This document shows positions 7,997 through 16,959 of a stretch of 50,290 nucleotides of DNA, piece by piece. Below the pieces are notes generated by a model. That model did not search any database. It worked only from the letters and a program-made list of their open reading frames with translations, and had not been told where the DNA came from. Origin of the DNA: Rhodanobacter denitrificans (GTDB lineage Bacteria; Pseudomonadota; Gammaproteobacteria; Xanthomonadales; Rhodanobacteraceae). Location of the stretch: the NCBI GenBank assembly GCA_003241385.1, contig QFPO01000022.1, positions 1 to 50,290 of the forward strand, read 5' to 3'. Position 1 is the stretch's first letter, and each line of letters opens with the position of its first letter. Both the position numbers and the translations under genes were made by a program.

Positions 7997-9949
7997 ATGG
8001 ATTTCTTCGCCCACCAGGCCCAGGCGCGCAAGCAGTCGCGCCGCATGGTCGCATTGTTCGTCCTGGCCGTCGTCGCGATCGTCGGCCTGATCGACCTCGC
8101 CTTCATCATCGGCTTCGGCCGGGACATGATCCGTGCCGGCGATACGGCCGGATCGGTGCGCGCGCTGATCGTGCTGTCGCTGTGCGTGGCCGCGGCGATC
8201 TGCGCCGGCTCGCTGTACCGCATCGCGACGCTGCGCGGCGGCGGCGGTGCGGTCGCGCGCCAGCTCGGCGCCGTAGCGGTGCCCGAGAACACGTCCGATT
8301 TCGCGTATCGGCGGCTGCGCAACGTCGTGGAGGAGATCGCGATCGCGTCCGGCGTGCCGGTGCCGGAGGTCTACGTGCTCGAGGAGGACGCCGGTATCAA
8401 CGCGTTCGCGGCCGGCTACTCGCCAGCCGACGCGGCCGTCACGGTCACGCGCGGCGCGCTCGACAAGCTCGACCGCGACGAGCTGCAGGGCGTGATCGCG
8501 CACGAGTTCAGCCATGTGCTCAACGGCGACATGCGCCTGAACATCCGCCTGATCGGCGTGATCTTCGGCATCCTCGTGATGGCGACGATCGGCCGCAAGA
8601 TCCTCGAGCTGGCCGGTCGCGGCCGCGGCCGCAACGCCGGCGCCGTCGTGCTGTTCGGCGGCGCGCTGTTCGCCGCCGGCTACATCGGCGTGCTCTTCGC
8701 GCGCATGATCAAGGCCTCGGTGTCGCGGCATCGCGAGTACCTGGCCGACGCGTCGGCCGTGCAGTTCACGCGCCAGACCGACGGCATCGCCGGTGCGCTG
8801 AAGAAGATCGGCGGTCTGGCCGAGGGCTCGCGACTGAGCGCCGACGACCGCGAGGAGGTCGCGCACATGCTGTTCGGCGACGGCGTCGGCTACTCGGCGC
8901 TGTTCGCGACCCATCCGCCGCTGGTCGACCGGATCAGACGTCTGCAGCCGCGCTTCGATCCGGCCGAGTTCGCCGCGATCGCGGCCGCCTGGTCGCAGCC
9001 GGTCCGCGTCGGCGACGTCGAGGCGTCGAACGTGTCGATTGCCGGCTTCGCGCCGGCCGCTGTCGCGGCTCGTCTGGCCGGTGCGCCGGCGCCCGCGTCG
9101 GGCCGACTGCCGCCGGCCGATGCGGTCGTGTGCGTGGAGCCCGAGCGCGTGTCGCGGCAGGTCGGCAATCCGGGCACCGACGACCACCGCGCCGCCGGCG
9201 TCATCCATCACGCGATTCCGGACCCGCTGCGCGAGGCCGCCTACCGGCAGGAACGTGCGATGGCGGTGATCTTCGCGCTGCTGCTCGCGCCGCAGGCCGC
9301 CGTCCGTGCGCGCCAGCTCGACGCGATCGAGCGCCGCTTCGACGCCGGTACGCGCGTCGACGCCGATGCGCTGGCGGTCCTCGTCGCGCAGCTGCATCCG
9401 CTGCAGCACCTGCCGCTCGCCGCGCTCGCGTTTCCGTCGCTGCGCCGTCGTCCCCGGCCGCAGCTCGACCGCTTCCTCGAGGTGCTCGACGACCTGATCC
9501 GCGCCGACGACCAGGTCTCGCTGTCGGAATACTGCCTGGCCCGTCTGGTCCGGCTGCAGGTGATCGAGGCGCTCGATCCGGCTTCGGCACGCGTCGCCGG
9601 CCGCTACAAGCTGCCGCAGCTGGCCGGCGAGCTCGCCGACGTCTTCTCGATCCTCGCGCAGCACGGCCACGGCGACGCGCATGTCGCCTCACGCGCCTAC
9701 CGGCTCGGCCTGCACGAAACCCTGCCCGACTCGACCGCGCCGTATGCGCCGCCGGCCGACTGGATCGGTGCGCTCGACCGCGCGCTGCCGCGACTGGATC
9801 TGCTGGCGCCGGCCGGCAAGGAGCTGGTCGTGCGCGGGCTGACGCTCGCGATCGGCGAGGACGGCGTCATGAGCGTCGCCGAGGCCGAGCTGCTGCGGAC
9901 GGTCTGCGCGGCGCTGCACTGCCCGCTGCCGCCGATCCTGCAGCGCTGA
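7997..9949 (+). CDS. M48 family membrane metallopeptidase with long C-terminal extension
   Basis: This zinc protease of the HtpX/M48 type has two N-terminal membrane helices (about 16-38 and 54-74), the zinc site H169-E-F-S-H173 and the third ligand Glu247 in REYLAD. A hydrophobic stretch lies just after the HEFSH helix. At 650 residues it is more than twice the length of HtpX (about 290). The extra region from about 310 onward is Ala/Arg-rich and helical. Its last part, with the pattern AIGEDGVMSVAEAELLRTV, resembles a TerB-like bundle, a suggestion by eye only. Being next to lemA suggests a role in membrane protein quality control. It ends 13 bases from the convergent pilU stop, with no clear terminator between them. 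Confidence 0.88.
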   Translation: MDFFAHQAQARKQSRRMVALFVLAVVAIVGLIDLAFIIGFGRDMIRAGDTAGSVRALIVLSLCVAAAICAGSLYRIATLRGGGGAVARQLGAVAVPENTSDFAYRRLRNVVEEIAIASGVPVPEVYVLEEDAGINAFAAGYSPADAAVTVTRGALDKLDRDELQGVIAHEFSHVLNGDMRLNIRLIGVIFGILVMATIGRKILELAGRGRGRNAGAVVLFGGALFAAGYIGVLFARMIKASVSRHREYLADASAVQFTRQTDGIAGALKKIGGLAEGSRLSADDREEVAHMLFGDGVGYSALFATHPPLVDRIRRLQPRFDPAEFAAIAAAWSQPVRVGDVEASNVSIAGFAPAAVAARLAGAPAPASGRLPPADAVVCVEPERVSRQVGNPGTDDHRAAGVIHHAIPDPLREAAYRQERAMAVIFALLLAPQAAVRARQLDAIERRFDAGTRVDADALAVLVAQLHPLQHLPLAALAFPSLRRRPRPQLDRFLEVLDDLIRADDQVSLSEYCLARLVRLQVIEALDPASARVAGRYKLPQLAGELADVFSILAQHGHGDAHVASRAYRLGLHETLPDSTAPYAPPADWIGALDRALPRLDLLAPAGKELVVRGLTLAIGEDGVMSVAEAELLRTVCAALHCPLPPILQR

Positions 9950-9962
9950 GCGGGCTTCCGGA

Positions 9963-11069
9963 TCAGAACGTGCCGGCGTCGAAGGTCTCTTCGGCCATCG
10001 GCGAGTCGCCGCCTTCGGCGAGCCGGATCTTCAGTGCGAGACCGTCGCGCGAGTCGGCCTTGTTGAGCGCTTCCTCGAGATCGATCTTGCCTTCCTTGTA
10101 CAGCGCGTAGAGCGCCTGGTCGAAGGTCTGCATGCCTTCCTGCAGGCTGCGGTCCATCGCTTCCTTGATCTCGTGCACCTGGCCGCGCCGCATCAGGTCG
10201 CGGATCATCGGCGTGTTGATCAGCACCTCGGCGGCCGGCAGGCGGCGGCCGTCCTTGCCCATGACCAGGCGCTGGCTGATGACCGCCTTGAGGTTCAGCG
10301 ACAGGTTCATCAGGATGTTCTTGTGCGCCGATTCCGGGAAGAAGTTCAGGATGCGCTCGAGCGTCTGGTCGGCGTTGTTGGAGTGCAGCGTCGCCAGGCA
10401 CAGATGGCCGGTTTCGGAGAACGCGATCGCCGCCTCCATCGTCAGCGCGTCGCGGATCTCGCCGATCATGATGACGTCCGGTGCCTCGCGCATCGCGTTC
10501 TTGAGCGCCTCGTGGAAGCCGTGCGTGTCGAGGCCGACCTCACGCTGATTGACGATCGACTTCTTGTGCCGGTGCAGGTACTCGATCGGATCCTCGACGG
10601 TCAGCACGTGGCCGGAGATGTTGACGTTGCGGTAGTCGATCATCGACGCCAGCGTGGTCGACTTGCCCGAGCCGGTCGCGCCGACGACCAGGATCAGGCC
10701 GCGCGGCTCCATGATCAGGTCCTTGAAGATCTGCGGCAGACGCAGCTCCTCGATCGACGGAATCTCGCTCTTGATCGCGCGGATCACCATGCCGACTTCG
10801 CCGCGCTGCTTGAACACGTTGATGCGGAAGCGGCCGGCGTCCTTGACCGCGATCGCCATGTTGAGCTCCAGGTCGCGCTCGAACTGCGGCACCTGGCCCT
10901 CGTCCATCAGCGAGTAGGCGATCTTCTTGACCATGCCGTTGGGCAGGCCGGTATTGCCGAGCGGATAGAGCTTTCCCTCCACCTTGATGTGGACCGGTGC
11001 GCCGGTGGTCAGGAACATGTCCGACGCACCTTTCTCGGTCATCAATTTGAGGAAGTAGCCGATATCCAT
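9963..11069 (-). CDS. pilU: Type IV pilus retraction ATPase PilU
   Basis: PilU is a PilT-like hexameric ATPase at the inner-membrane base of the type IV pilus that helps PilT retract fibres for twitching motility. The 368-residue product shows the PilT/PilU N-terminal domain (ASDMFLTTGAP), Walker A GATGSGKST, an Asp box/Walker B region with VIMIGEIRD, and a His box ETGHLCLATLHSNN. The stretch LNFFPESAHKNILMNLSLNLKA and the extended C-terminus (QGMQTFDQALY) favour PilU over PilT. The start is ATG at 11069 with an upstream AGGGG. pilT, which usually lies next to pilU, is absent here; the divergent neighbour is a lipoprotein gene. Confidence 0.93.
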   Translation of the reverse strand: MDIGYFLKLMTEKGASDMFLTTGAPVHIKVEGKLYPLGNTGLPNGMVKKIAYSLMDEGQVPQFERDLELNMAIAVKDAGRFRINVFKQRGEVGMVIRAIKSEIPSIEELRLPQIFKDLIMEPRGLILVVGATGSGKSTTLASMIDYRNVNISGHVLTVEDPIEYLHRHKKSIVNQREVGLDTHGFHEALKNAMREAPDVIMIGEIRDALTMEAAIAFSETGHLCLATLHSNNADQTLERILNFFPESAHKNILMNLSLNLKAVISQRLVMGKDGRRLPAAEVLINTPMIRDLMRRGQVHEIKEAMDRSLQEGMQTFDQALYALYKEGKIDLEEALNKADSRDGLALKIRLAEGGDSPMAEETFDAGTF

Positions 11070-11100
11070 CGCATGTATCCCCTCAGGCCGCTACGTGCGG

Positions 11101-11130
11101 TTGCCAAAGCCGTGCGGAGCTTCCCACAAT
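11101..11130 (+). promoter_or_regulatory. Sigma-70-type promoter for the DUF4398-OmpA operon
   Basis: TTGCCA (11101-11106, 5 of 6 matches) and CACAAT (11125-11130, 4 of 6) are separated by 18 bases. The expected transcript start is near 11137, giving a leader of about 25 bases before the ATG at 11162. It lies in the 92-base region between the divergent pilU and lipoprotein genes. Confidence 0.45.
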
Positions 11131-11161
11131 AGCGAGCCCAAGCCGATCCGCACCTTAGACG

Positions 11162-11554
11162 ATGTTTATGACATCAGCGCTCAGAAAAATCCATGCGCCG
11201 GTCGCCCTTTTGGGCGTCTGCCTGCTCGCGGCCTGCAGCCCGACCCGGCCGCCGGGCGACCTGTTCGGCGCAGCCAACCGACAGCTGGCGACGGCGCGCC
11301 AGGCCAGTGCGCAGACCTATGCGCCGCTGGAGCTGCGCTTCGCCGAGGAGCGCCTGTCGCAGGCGCAGGCCGCCAACGCGCGCGAGGACTACGCCGCGGC
11401 GGTGCGGCTCGCACGCGAGTCCGAGGTCAACGCCGAGCTCGCCACGGTCAAGGCGCGGCTCGGCAAGGTGCGTGAGGCCGCCGACGGCCTGCGCCAGCAG
11501 AACGCCGCGCTCGAACGCGATCTGCAGGCCAACGGCGCGGAGGGCTTCCGATGA
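11162..11554 (+). CDS. DUF4398 domain-containing lipoprotein
   Basis: A 130-residue predicted lipoprotein: a short basic start, a hydrophobic segment and the lipobox LLAAC with the acylated Cys25. The mature part is a helical DUF4398-like hairpin, with the pattern YAPLELRFAEERLSQAQAANA-EDYAAAVRLARES. The residue after the Cys is Ser, not Asp, so outer-membrane delivery is expected. A second in-frame ATG lies two codons in (11168), and neither start has a clear Shine-Dalgarno. Its stop overlaps the start of the OmpA lipoprotein gene by four bases (ATGA), indicating translational coupling and a shared role at the cell envelope. No enzymatic function is evident. Confidence 0.85.
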   Translation: MFMTSALRKIHAPVALLGVCLLAACSPTRPPGDLFGAANRQLATARQASAQTYAPLELRFAEERLSQAQAANAREDYAAAVRLARESEVNAELATVKARLGKVREAADGLRQQNAALERDLQANGAEGFR

Positions 11555-12543
11555 ACCGTTCGCACGCAGGACTCTGGGCGCTGGCGCTCGCCGCCGGCCT
11601 GATCGGCGGATGCCAGACGGCTTCGCCACAGCGCGATCTGGATCTGCAGCGGCTCGAGCGCAGCCTGGACCAGCTGGCCGGCGACGCACGCCTGGGCGGA
11701 TATGCCTCGGCCGAGATCGCGCGCACGCGCGCCGCGCTGGCGGCGTTGCGCGAATCGCGCCGCGGCGGCGAGGAAGGCACGCACGAGGTCTACGTGGCCG
11801 AGCGCCTGCTCGACATCGCCTGGGCGACCGCCCAGGCCCAGGAACTGGAGAACGAACGCGCGCGGCTCGAGCGCGAGCACGAGCGCCTGCAACTGCAGGT
11901 GGCGCGCCGCGACGCCGCACTGGCACGCGCCGAGCTCGAGCGGCAGCGCCTCGCCGCGCAGATCCAGGCCGAGGAGGCCGCGCGCCTGGCCGAAGCGGCC
12001 GAGGCCGCGCGGCTGCAGGGCGACGAGGCGGCGCTGGCGGCCGAATCGGCGCGCGCCGAAGCCGCACAGGCGCGCCGGATCGCCGACGCGCAGTCGCAGG
12101 CGGCGGCACTGGCCAAGCAGGAGGCGGCGCTGGCGGCCTCCGCGGCCGAGTCGCTGCGCGCGCGGCTCGGTGCGCTGCAGGCGACGCGCGGCGCGCAGGG
12201 CATGCAGATGACGCTCGACGACGTCGCATTCGCGCCGGGGCAGGCCGCGCTCAAGCCCGAGGCGCGGGCCGGTCTGGACAAGCTGGTCGAGTTCGTCAAC
12301 GGCGAGCCGGCCCGCCCGGTCCGGATCGTCGGCCATACCGACGCCACCGGCGGCGCCAATGCCAACCAGGTGCTGTCGCAGCGCCGCGCCGAAGCGGTCC
12401 GCGACGCGTTGATCGCGGCCGGTGTCGACGCCGGCCGGATCACCGCGATCGGCGCCGGCTCGGCGCAGCCGGTCGCCGGCAACGACACGCCGCAGGGCCG
12501 CGCGCGCAACCGCCGCGTCGAGGTGATTCTCGAGGAGCACTGA
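11551..12543 (+). CDS. OmpA family lipoprotein with long coiled coil
   Basis: The 330-residue product has a lipoprotein signal with lipobox LIGGC (Cys21), a helical DUF4398-like segment, a long Ala/Glu/Arg coiled coil (about 85-205) and a C-terminal OmpA-like peptidoglycan-binding domain (about 215-330). That domain shows VRIVGHTDATG, NQVLSQRRAEAV and NRRVEV, the residues that bind the diaminopimelate of peptidoglycan. It probably spans from the outer membrane to the wall, with the coiled coil as spacer. The gene is coupled to the preceding lipoprotein gene and has its own GGAGGG. Two GC-rich hairpins follow its stop (12545-12589) without a T run, so termination there is uncertain. Confidence 0.9.
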   Translation: MNRSHAGLWALALAAGLIGGCQTASPQRDLDLQRLERSLDQLAGDARLGGYASAEIARTRAALAALRESRRGGEEGTHEVYVAERLLDIAWATAQAQELENERARLEREHERLQLQVARRDAALARAELERQRLAAQIQAEEAARLAEAAEAARLQGDEAALAAESARAEAAQARRIADAQSQAAALAKQEAALAASAAESLRARLGALQATRGAQGMQMTLDDVAFAPGQAALKPEARAGLDKLVEFVNGEPARPVRIVGHTDATGGANANQVLSQRRAEAVRDALIAAGVDAGRITAIGAGSAQPVAGNDTPQGRARNRRVEVILEEH

Positions 12544-12679
12544 CGCGGCCTCGGCCGCGCCGGCCGGTCCGCGCGGGACGCCGGACCGGTCTATCGTTAA
12601 GAAATCGTTGATAAATTCGCGCCGACATTTGCGGCGCTGCCCGGTTGCTTCGTCGCCGCCCCGGGAGTAGCTTCGGTGT

Positions 12680-12714
12680 CCCATGCGGGAGACCTTCTCT
12701 CACGCCCGCATGGG
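12680..12714. repeat. 10-bp inverted repeat, 15-nt loop
   Basis: CCCATGCGGG (12680-12689) pairs perfectly with CCCGCATGGG (12705-12714) around a 15-base loop. No T run follows on either strand. Confidence 0.6.
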
Positions 12715-12916
12715 CCCAAGCCCATGCCGATCGACGCCGACACGCCAGCGTTCCGGAATGCCTCGCTCCGCGAGGATCGGGCTGCGCCCGCGATTGTTCC
12801 TGGCAGTGACAATCCCGCCGCACGCTCCGCCGATCACGCACTTCGCGTTCCGCGCGCCCGCAGCGCCGCTGCGCCGACCGGATGGGCTTTCGTTCGTGTC
12901 CGCCATTCCGCCGGTT

Positions 12917-12953
12917 CCGTGACGCGGTGCGTGGGCTCCGCGCCGCGTCACGG
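12917..12953. repeat. 11-bp inverted repeat, 15-nt loop
   Basis: CCGTGACGCGG (12917-12927) pairs perfectly with CCGCGTCACGG (12943-12953) around a 15-base loop, ending 60 bases before the YdcH-family start. Arm and loop geometry are close to those of the repeat at 12680-12714, though the sequences differ. Confidence 0.6.
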
Positions 12954-13013
12954 TCCTGGCGGTCGGCGCCGAATGCGCCGGGGGTCCGCCGGCATTTCCC
13001 AACGAGGAGATCG

Positions 13014-13250
13014 ATGCTGATGTTCGAAGAGCACGAGAAAGACGTCGAATCGCTGATGCAGTCCAACAGCGAGTTCCGCGCGCTGTACTACAAGCACCGG
13101 GAACTGGACAGCAAGGTTCACGACGCCGAGATCGGCGTCCTGCCGATCGACGACGTGACCCTGCACAACCTCAAGAAGGAGAAGCTCTGGGCGAAGGAGA
13201 AGCTGCTGCAGATGTGGGCGGCCCAGGGCAGTCCGCCGCCCGCCGCCTGA
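13014..13250 (+). CDS. YdcH/DUF465 family small protein
   Basis: The 78-residue product matches the YdcH/DUF465 pattern: a short helical hairpin with FRALYYKHRELDSKVHDAE, then LHNLKKEKLWAKEKL. Family members are small cytoplasmic helical proteins of unknown function. AGGAG at 13005-13009 precedes both candidate ATGs (13014 and 13020). The first gives a spacing of 4, the second 10, so the start is undecided by two codons. The last residues are Pro/Ala-rich. It sits between the inverted-repeat-rich gap and cystathionine beta-synthase and is probably a separate transcript from the OmpA operon. Confidence 0.8.
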   Translation: MLMFEEHEKDVESLMQSNSEFRALYYKHRELDSKVHDAEIGVLPIDDVTLHNLKKEKLWAKEKLLQMWAAQGSPPPAA

Positions 13251-13288
13251 ACCGGCCGGCCGCGCAGCGTTCACCGCTTTTTTGGACT

Positions 13289-13320
13289 GCGCCGCCTCGG
13301 GCGGGCGGCGCCGCCTCGGG
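13289..13320. repeat. Two 13-bp direct repeats upstream of cbs
   Basis: GCGCCGCCTCGGG occurs at 13289-13301 and 13308-13320 (period 19). A TATGAT box, likely the -10 of the following gene, starts at 13321, directly after the second copy, so the repeats sit where a -35 region or regulator site would be. No matching -35 hexamer is seen. Confidence 0.45.
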
Positions 13321-13368
13321 TATGATCCGGGCGCCTCGGCACGCCAGTGTCCCAAGCGGAAGCCCCGA

Positions 13369-14739
<1,371 letters not shown>

Positions 14740-14901
14740 CTACGTTCAGTTCCGGCGGCGTGCCGCTGCCGGTTCAATGCGCCGTGCGCCACGCCGAAGC
14801 CGGATGTACGGGGACGTGATAGCTTTCCGGCCGCCGGTCCGTCCCGGGTCGTGCGATCACCGTTCCACTGCCTCTCCGGCTCCCCCGTTTCAGGAGACAT
14901 T

Positions 14902-15924
14902 ATGAAGAAGCTCGTCGATCGTCTGATGCGTTCCGGCAACCGACAGGACGTCCTCGAAACCGGCGTATCGCGCGAGGCCGTCGAGTGGGCCTATCGGCTG
15001 CTGCTGGGGCGGGAACCGGAGAACGAAGGGGTCATTGCCTCGCAGATGGAAGGCAATCGGGACCTCGGGCAGTTGCGCAACAGTTTTCTCGGTAGTCCGG
15101 AGTTCAACGAGCGCCTGCCGCCGTCCGCACGCATCCAGCTCCATGGCGGCGAACCGCCGAACGTGGTCGAGAGCGACGGCAGTCCCGAGCTGCTCGCGCG
15201 CCTGTTCGAGCATGTCCATCGCTCGTGGCATCAGTTCGGCGAGGAGCAGCCGTTCTGGTCGGTGCTGACTGCGCCGGAGTATCGCGGCCAGCCCGAGGAC
15301 GTGGCGATCGAGCGCTTCTTCGCCAGCGGCAAGGCCGAAATCGAGCGCTTCAAGAAGGCGCTGGCGCGCCTGGATCTCAGCCTCGACGGGCGGCGGACGT
15401 GCCTCGAGTACGGGTGTGGCCTCGGCCGCGTGACGCGTCATCTCGCGCCGCATTTCGAACGCGTCACCGCGGTGGACATTTCGGCGGCTCATCTCGCCAA
15501 GGCGCAGGCATTGGCGGAGGCCAAGGGGATCACCGGCATCGACTGGACGCATCTGCGTTCGCTCGACCAGCTCGGCGAGCTGCCGCAGGTCGACGTCATC
15601 TATTCGCTGATCGTGCTGCAGCACAATCCGCCGCCGGTCATCGAGCGAATCATCAAGACGTTCGCGCGCATTCTGCGCCCTGGCGGCATCGCGTACTTCC
15701 AGGTGCCGACCTATCGTGTCGGCTATGAGTTCCGTCTGGCCGATTATCTGAACGGCAATCTTCAGCCCGGCATGGAGATGCACGTGTACCCGCAGAACCG
15801 CATCTTCCGCATCTTCGCCGAAGCCGGCGCAGTACCGGTCTCGGTCGCCGAGGACGGCTGCACCGGCATTCCCAAAGAGCGTTCCAATACGTTCGTCTTC
15901 ATGAAAACAGGCGCACGCGACTGA
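14902..15924 (+). CDS. DUF4214-class I SAM methyltransferase fusion
   Basis: The 340-residue protein begins with a DUF4214-like segment (WAYRLLLGREPENEG, then LRNSFLGSPEFNER), about residues 30-75. A Rossmann methyltransferase of the UbiE/Methyltransf_11 type follows, with SAM motif LEYGCGLGRVTRHL near 166-180, acidic VTAVDIS and a post-motif LRPGGIAYFQVP. DUF4214 segments often sit in proteins working on surface polysaccharides, so a glycan or lipid-linked sugar substrate is plausible but unproven. The ATG at 14902 has CAGGAGA upstream and is preferred over a start 51 bases earlier. A second methyltransferase gene follows after 124 bases on the same strand. Confidence 0.8.
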   Translation: MKKLVDRLMRSGNRQDVLETGVSREAVEWAYRLLLGREPENEGVIASQMEGNRDLGQLRNSFLGSPEFNERLPPSARIQLHGGEPPNVVESDGSPELLARLFEHVHRSWHQFGEEQPFWSVLTAPEYRGQPEDVAIERFFASGKAEIERFKKALARLDLSLDGRRTCLEYGCGLGRVTRHLAPHFERVTAVDISAAHLAKAQALAEAKGITGIDWTHLRSLDQLGELPQVDVIYSLIVLQHNPPPVIERIIKTFARILRPGGIAYFQVPTYRVGYEFRLADYLNGNLQPGMEMHVYPQNRIFRIFAEAGAVPVSVAEDGCTGIPKERSNTFVFMKTGARD

Positions 15925-16048
15925 CGGGCACCAGCGTGCGAAGCTCGACGAGCGCGGCGGATGCCGGCCCGCCGATCGGCGGGCAACCGTCCCGGCGGCA
16001 CAGGCCGCGGGTGATCCTCGTCGCCGCCTCGCCTGGCTGGAGCCTTCG

Positions 16049-16873
16049 ATGACGATCCCGATGCACGAGCTGGCGTTCGACGCCGCCGGATCGGACGATC
16101 TGGTCGAAGTCCCTTTCAACGGCGTCAAGCTGTTTCCGTGGCGCGGCGACGACCTGATCGGCCGGCACGTCATCGGCAGCCGCTCGTACGAGCCTCACGT
16201 GCTGCCGCGCTTCCTCGACAGTCTGAGCGCGGGCGCCAGCGTGCTCGACGTCGGCGCGAACATCGGCACGTTCTCGCTGACCGCGGCCAAGGCGGTCGGC
16301 GCTCGCGGGACCGTGATATCGGTCGAACCGATCGCGAAGAACCTGCGGTCGCTGCTTGCGGGCGCGCGCGCGAACGGATTCGGCCACATGACGATCCTGC
16401 CGGTCGCCGCCTCCGGTCACCGCCATGTGGTCTCGATGCTCCGCAGCGCCGATTCGTCGAACGGCATCGTCGACGAGCACATCGCCGAGGAGACCGCCGA
16501 CTCGCGCGTGGAAGCGGTGAGACTCGACGAAGCGCTCGCGCACCTGACACGCATCGACGTCGTCAAGATCGACATCGAAGGGCACGAGCCGATCGCATGG
16601 CCTGGCATGTGTGCCTTGATCAGCCGGCACCGTCCGATGGTCTTCAGCGAAATGAATCCGTTGGCGATCCGCAATCACTCGCGGCTCGACGCGCCGGTCT
16701 ATCTCGACATGCTGTTCGCGCATACCGACGCGATCTACGTGCTGCATCTGGGCGGACGCATCGTGCGCTGCACCTCGACGCAGGAAATCATGCGCGAATG
16801 GGTCGAGGTCAATCGGCGGCACGGATCGAACGGCGAGATCTTCGTCGACCTGATGTTCCAGGCGATCCGCTGA
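16049..16873 (+). CDS. FkbM family methyltransferase
   Basis: The 274-residue product fits the FkbM family of O-methyltransferases: SVLDVGANIGTFSL (about 64-77) is the SAM-binding loop, ISVEPIAKN the acidic strand, and VVKIDIEGHEP (about 171-181) the family's hallmark motif. Members methylate sugars in polysaccharides or polyketides. With the preceding DUF4214-methyltransferase it could form a small glycan-decoration pair, but no glycosyltransferase is nearby. The next gene is convergent. No terminator with a T run is seen in the 86-base gap. Confidence 0.85.
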   Translation: MTIPMHELAFDAAGSDDLVEVPFNGVKLFPWRGDDLIGRHVIGSRSYEPHVLPRFLDSLSAGASVLDVGANIGTFSLTAAKAVGARGTVISVEPIAKNLRSLLAGARANGFGHMTILPVAASGHRHVVSMLRSADSSNGIVDEHIAEETADSRVEAVRLDEALAHLTRIDVVKIDIEGHEPIAWPGMCALISRHRPMVFSEMNPLAIRNHSRLDAPVYLDMLFAHTDAIYVLHLGGRIVRCTSTQEIMREWVEVNRRHGSNGEIFVDLMFQAIR

Positions 16874-16959
16874 TTCCATCGCGCGTTCGCAATCGACGTC
16901 GCGGCGCCGATCGGCGAAAGCGCTAGCGCTCTCGGGAGCGAGAGAAGAGCATTCCGTCT

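Larger units (their letters stand above)
12544..13013. other. 470-bp gap rich in inverted repeats, no gene seen
   Basis: After the OmpA lipoprotein stop there are GC hairpins (GCGGCC/GGCCGC at 12545-12558; CCGGTCCG/CGGACCGG at 12564-12589). An unusually AT-rich patch follows with two copies of ATCGTTNNNAA (12593-12603 and 12604-12614). Beyond it are a 10-bp inverted repeat (12680-12714), a 6-bp hairpin (12761-12775) and an 11-bp inverted repeat (12917-12953). Short open frames exist on both strands but have no start signals or recognisable domains. A structured leader for the following small gene or a small RNA is possible. Confidence 0.5.

Noticed and set aside
12683..12922. Small open frames in the 470-bp gap (both strands)
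   Set aside because: No Shine-Dalgarno, Pro/Arg-rich composition, and they cross the inverted repeats; nothing recognisable.
13266..13283. Terminator-like AGCG/CGCT hairpin with T6 after the ydcH-family gene
   Set aside because: The stem is only 4 bp, too weak to call without support.
13251..13368. SAM or cobalamin riboswitch upstream of cystathionine beta-synthase
   Set aside because: The gap is only 118 bases with no conserved riboswitch motifs; direct repeats explain the structure.
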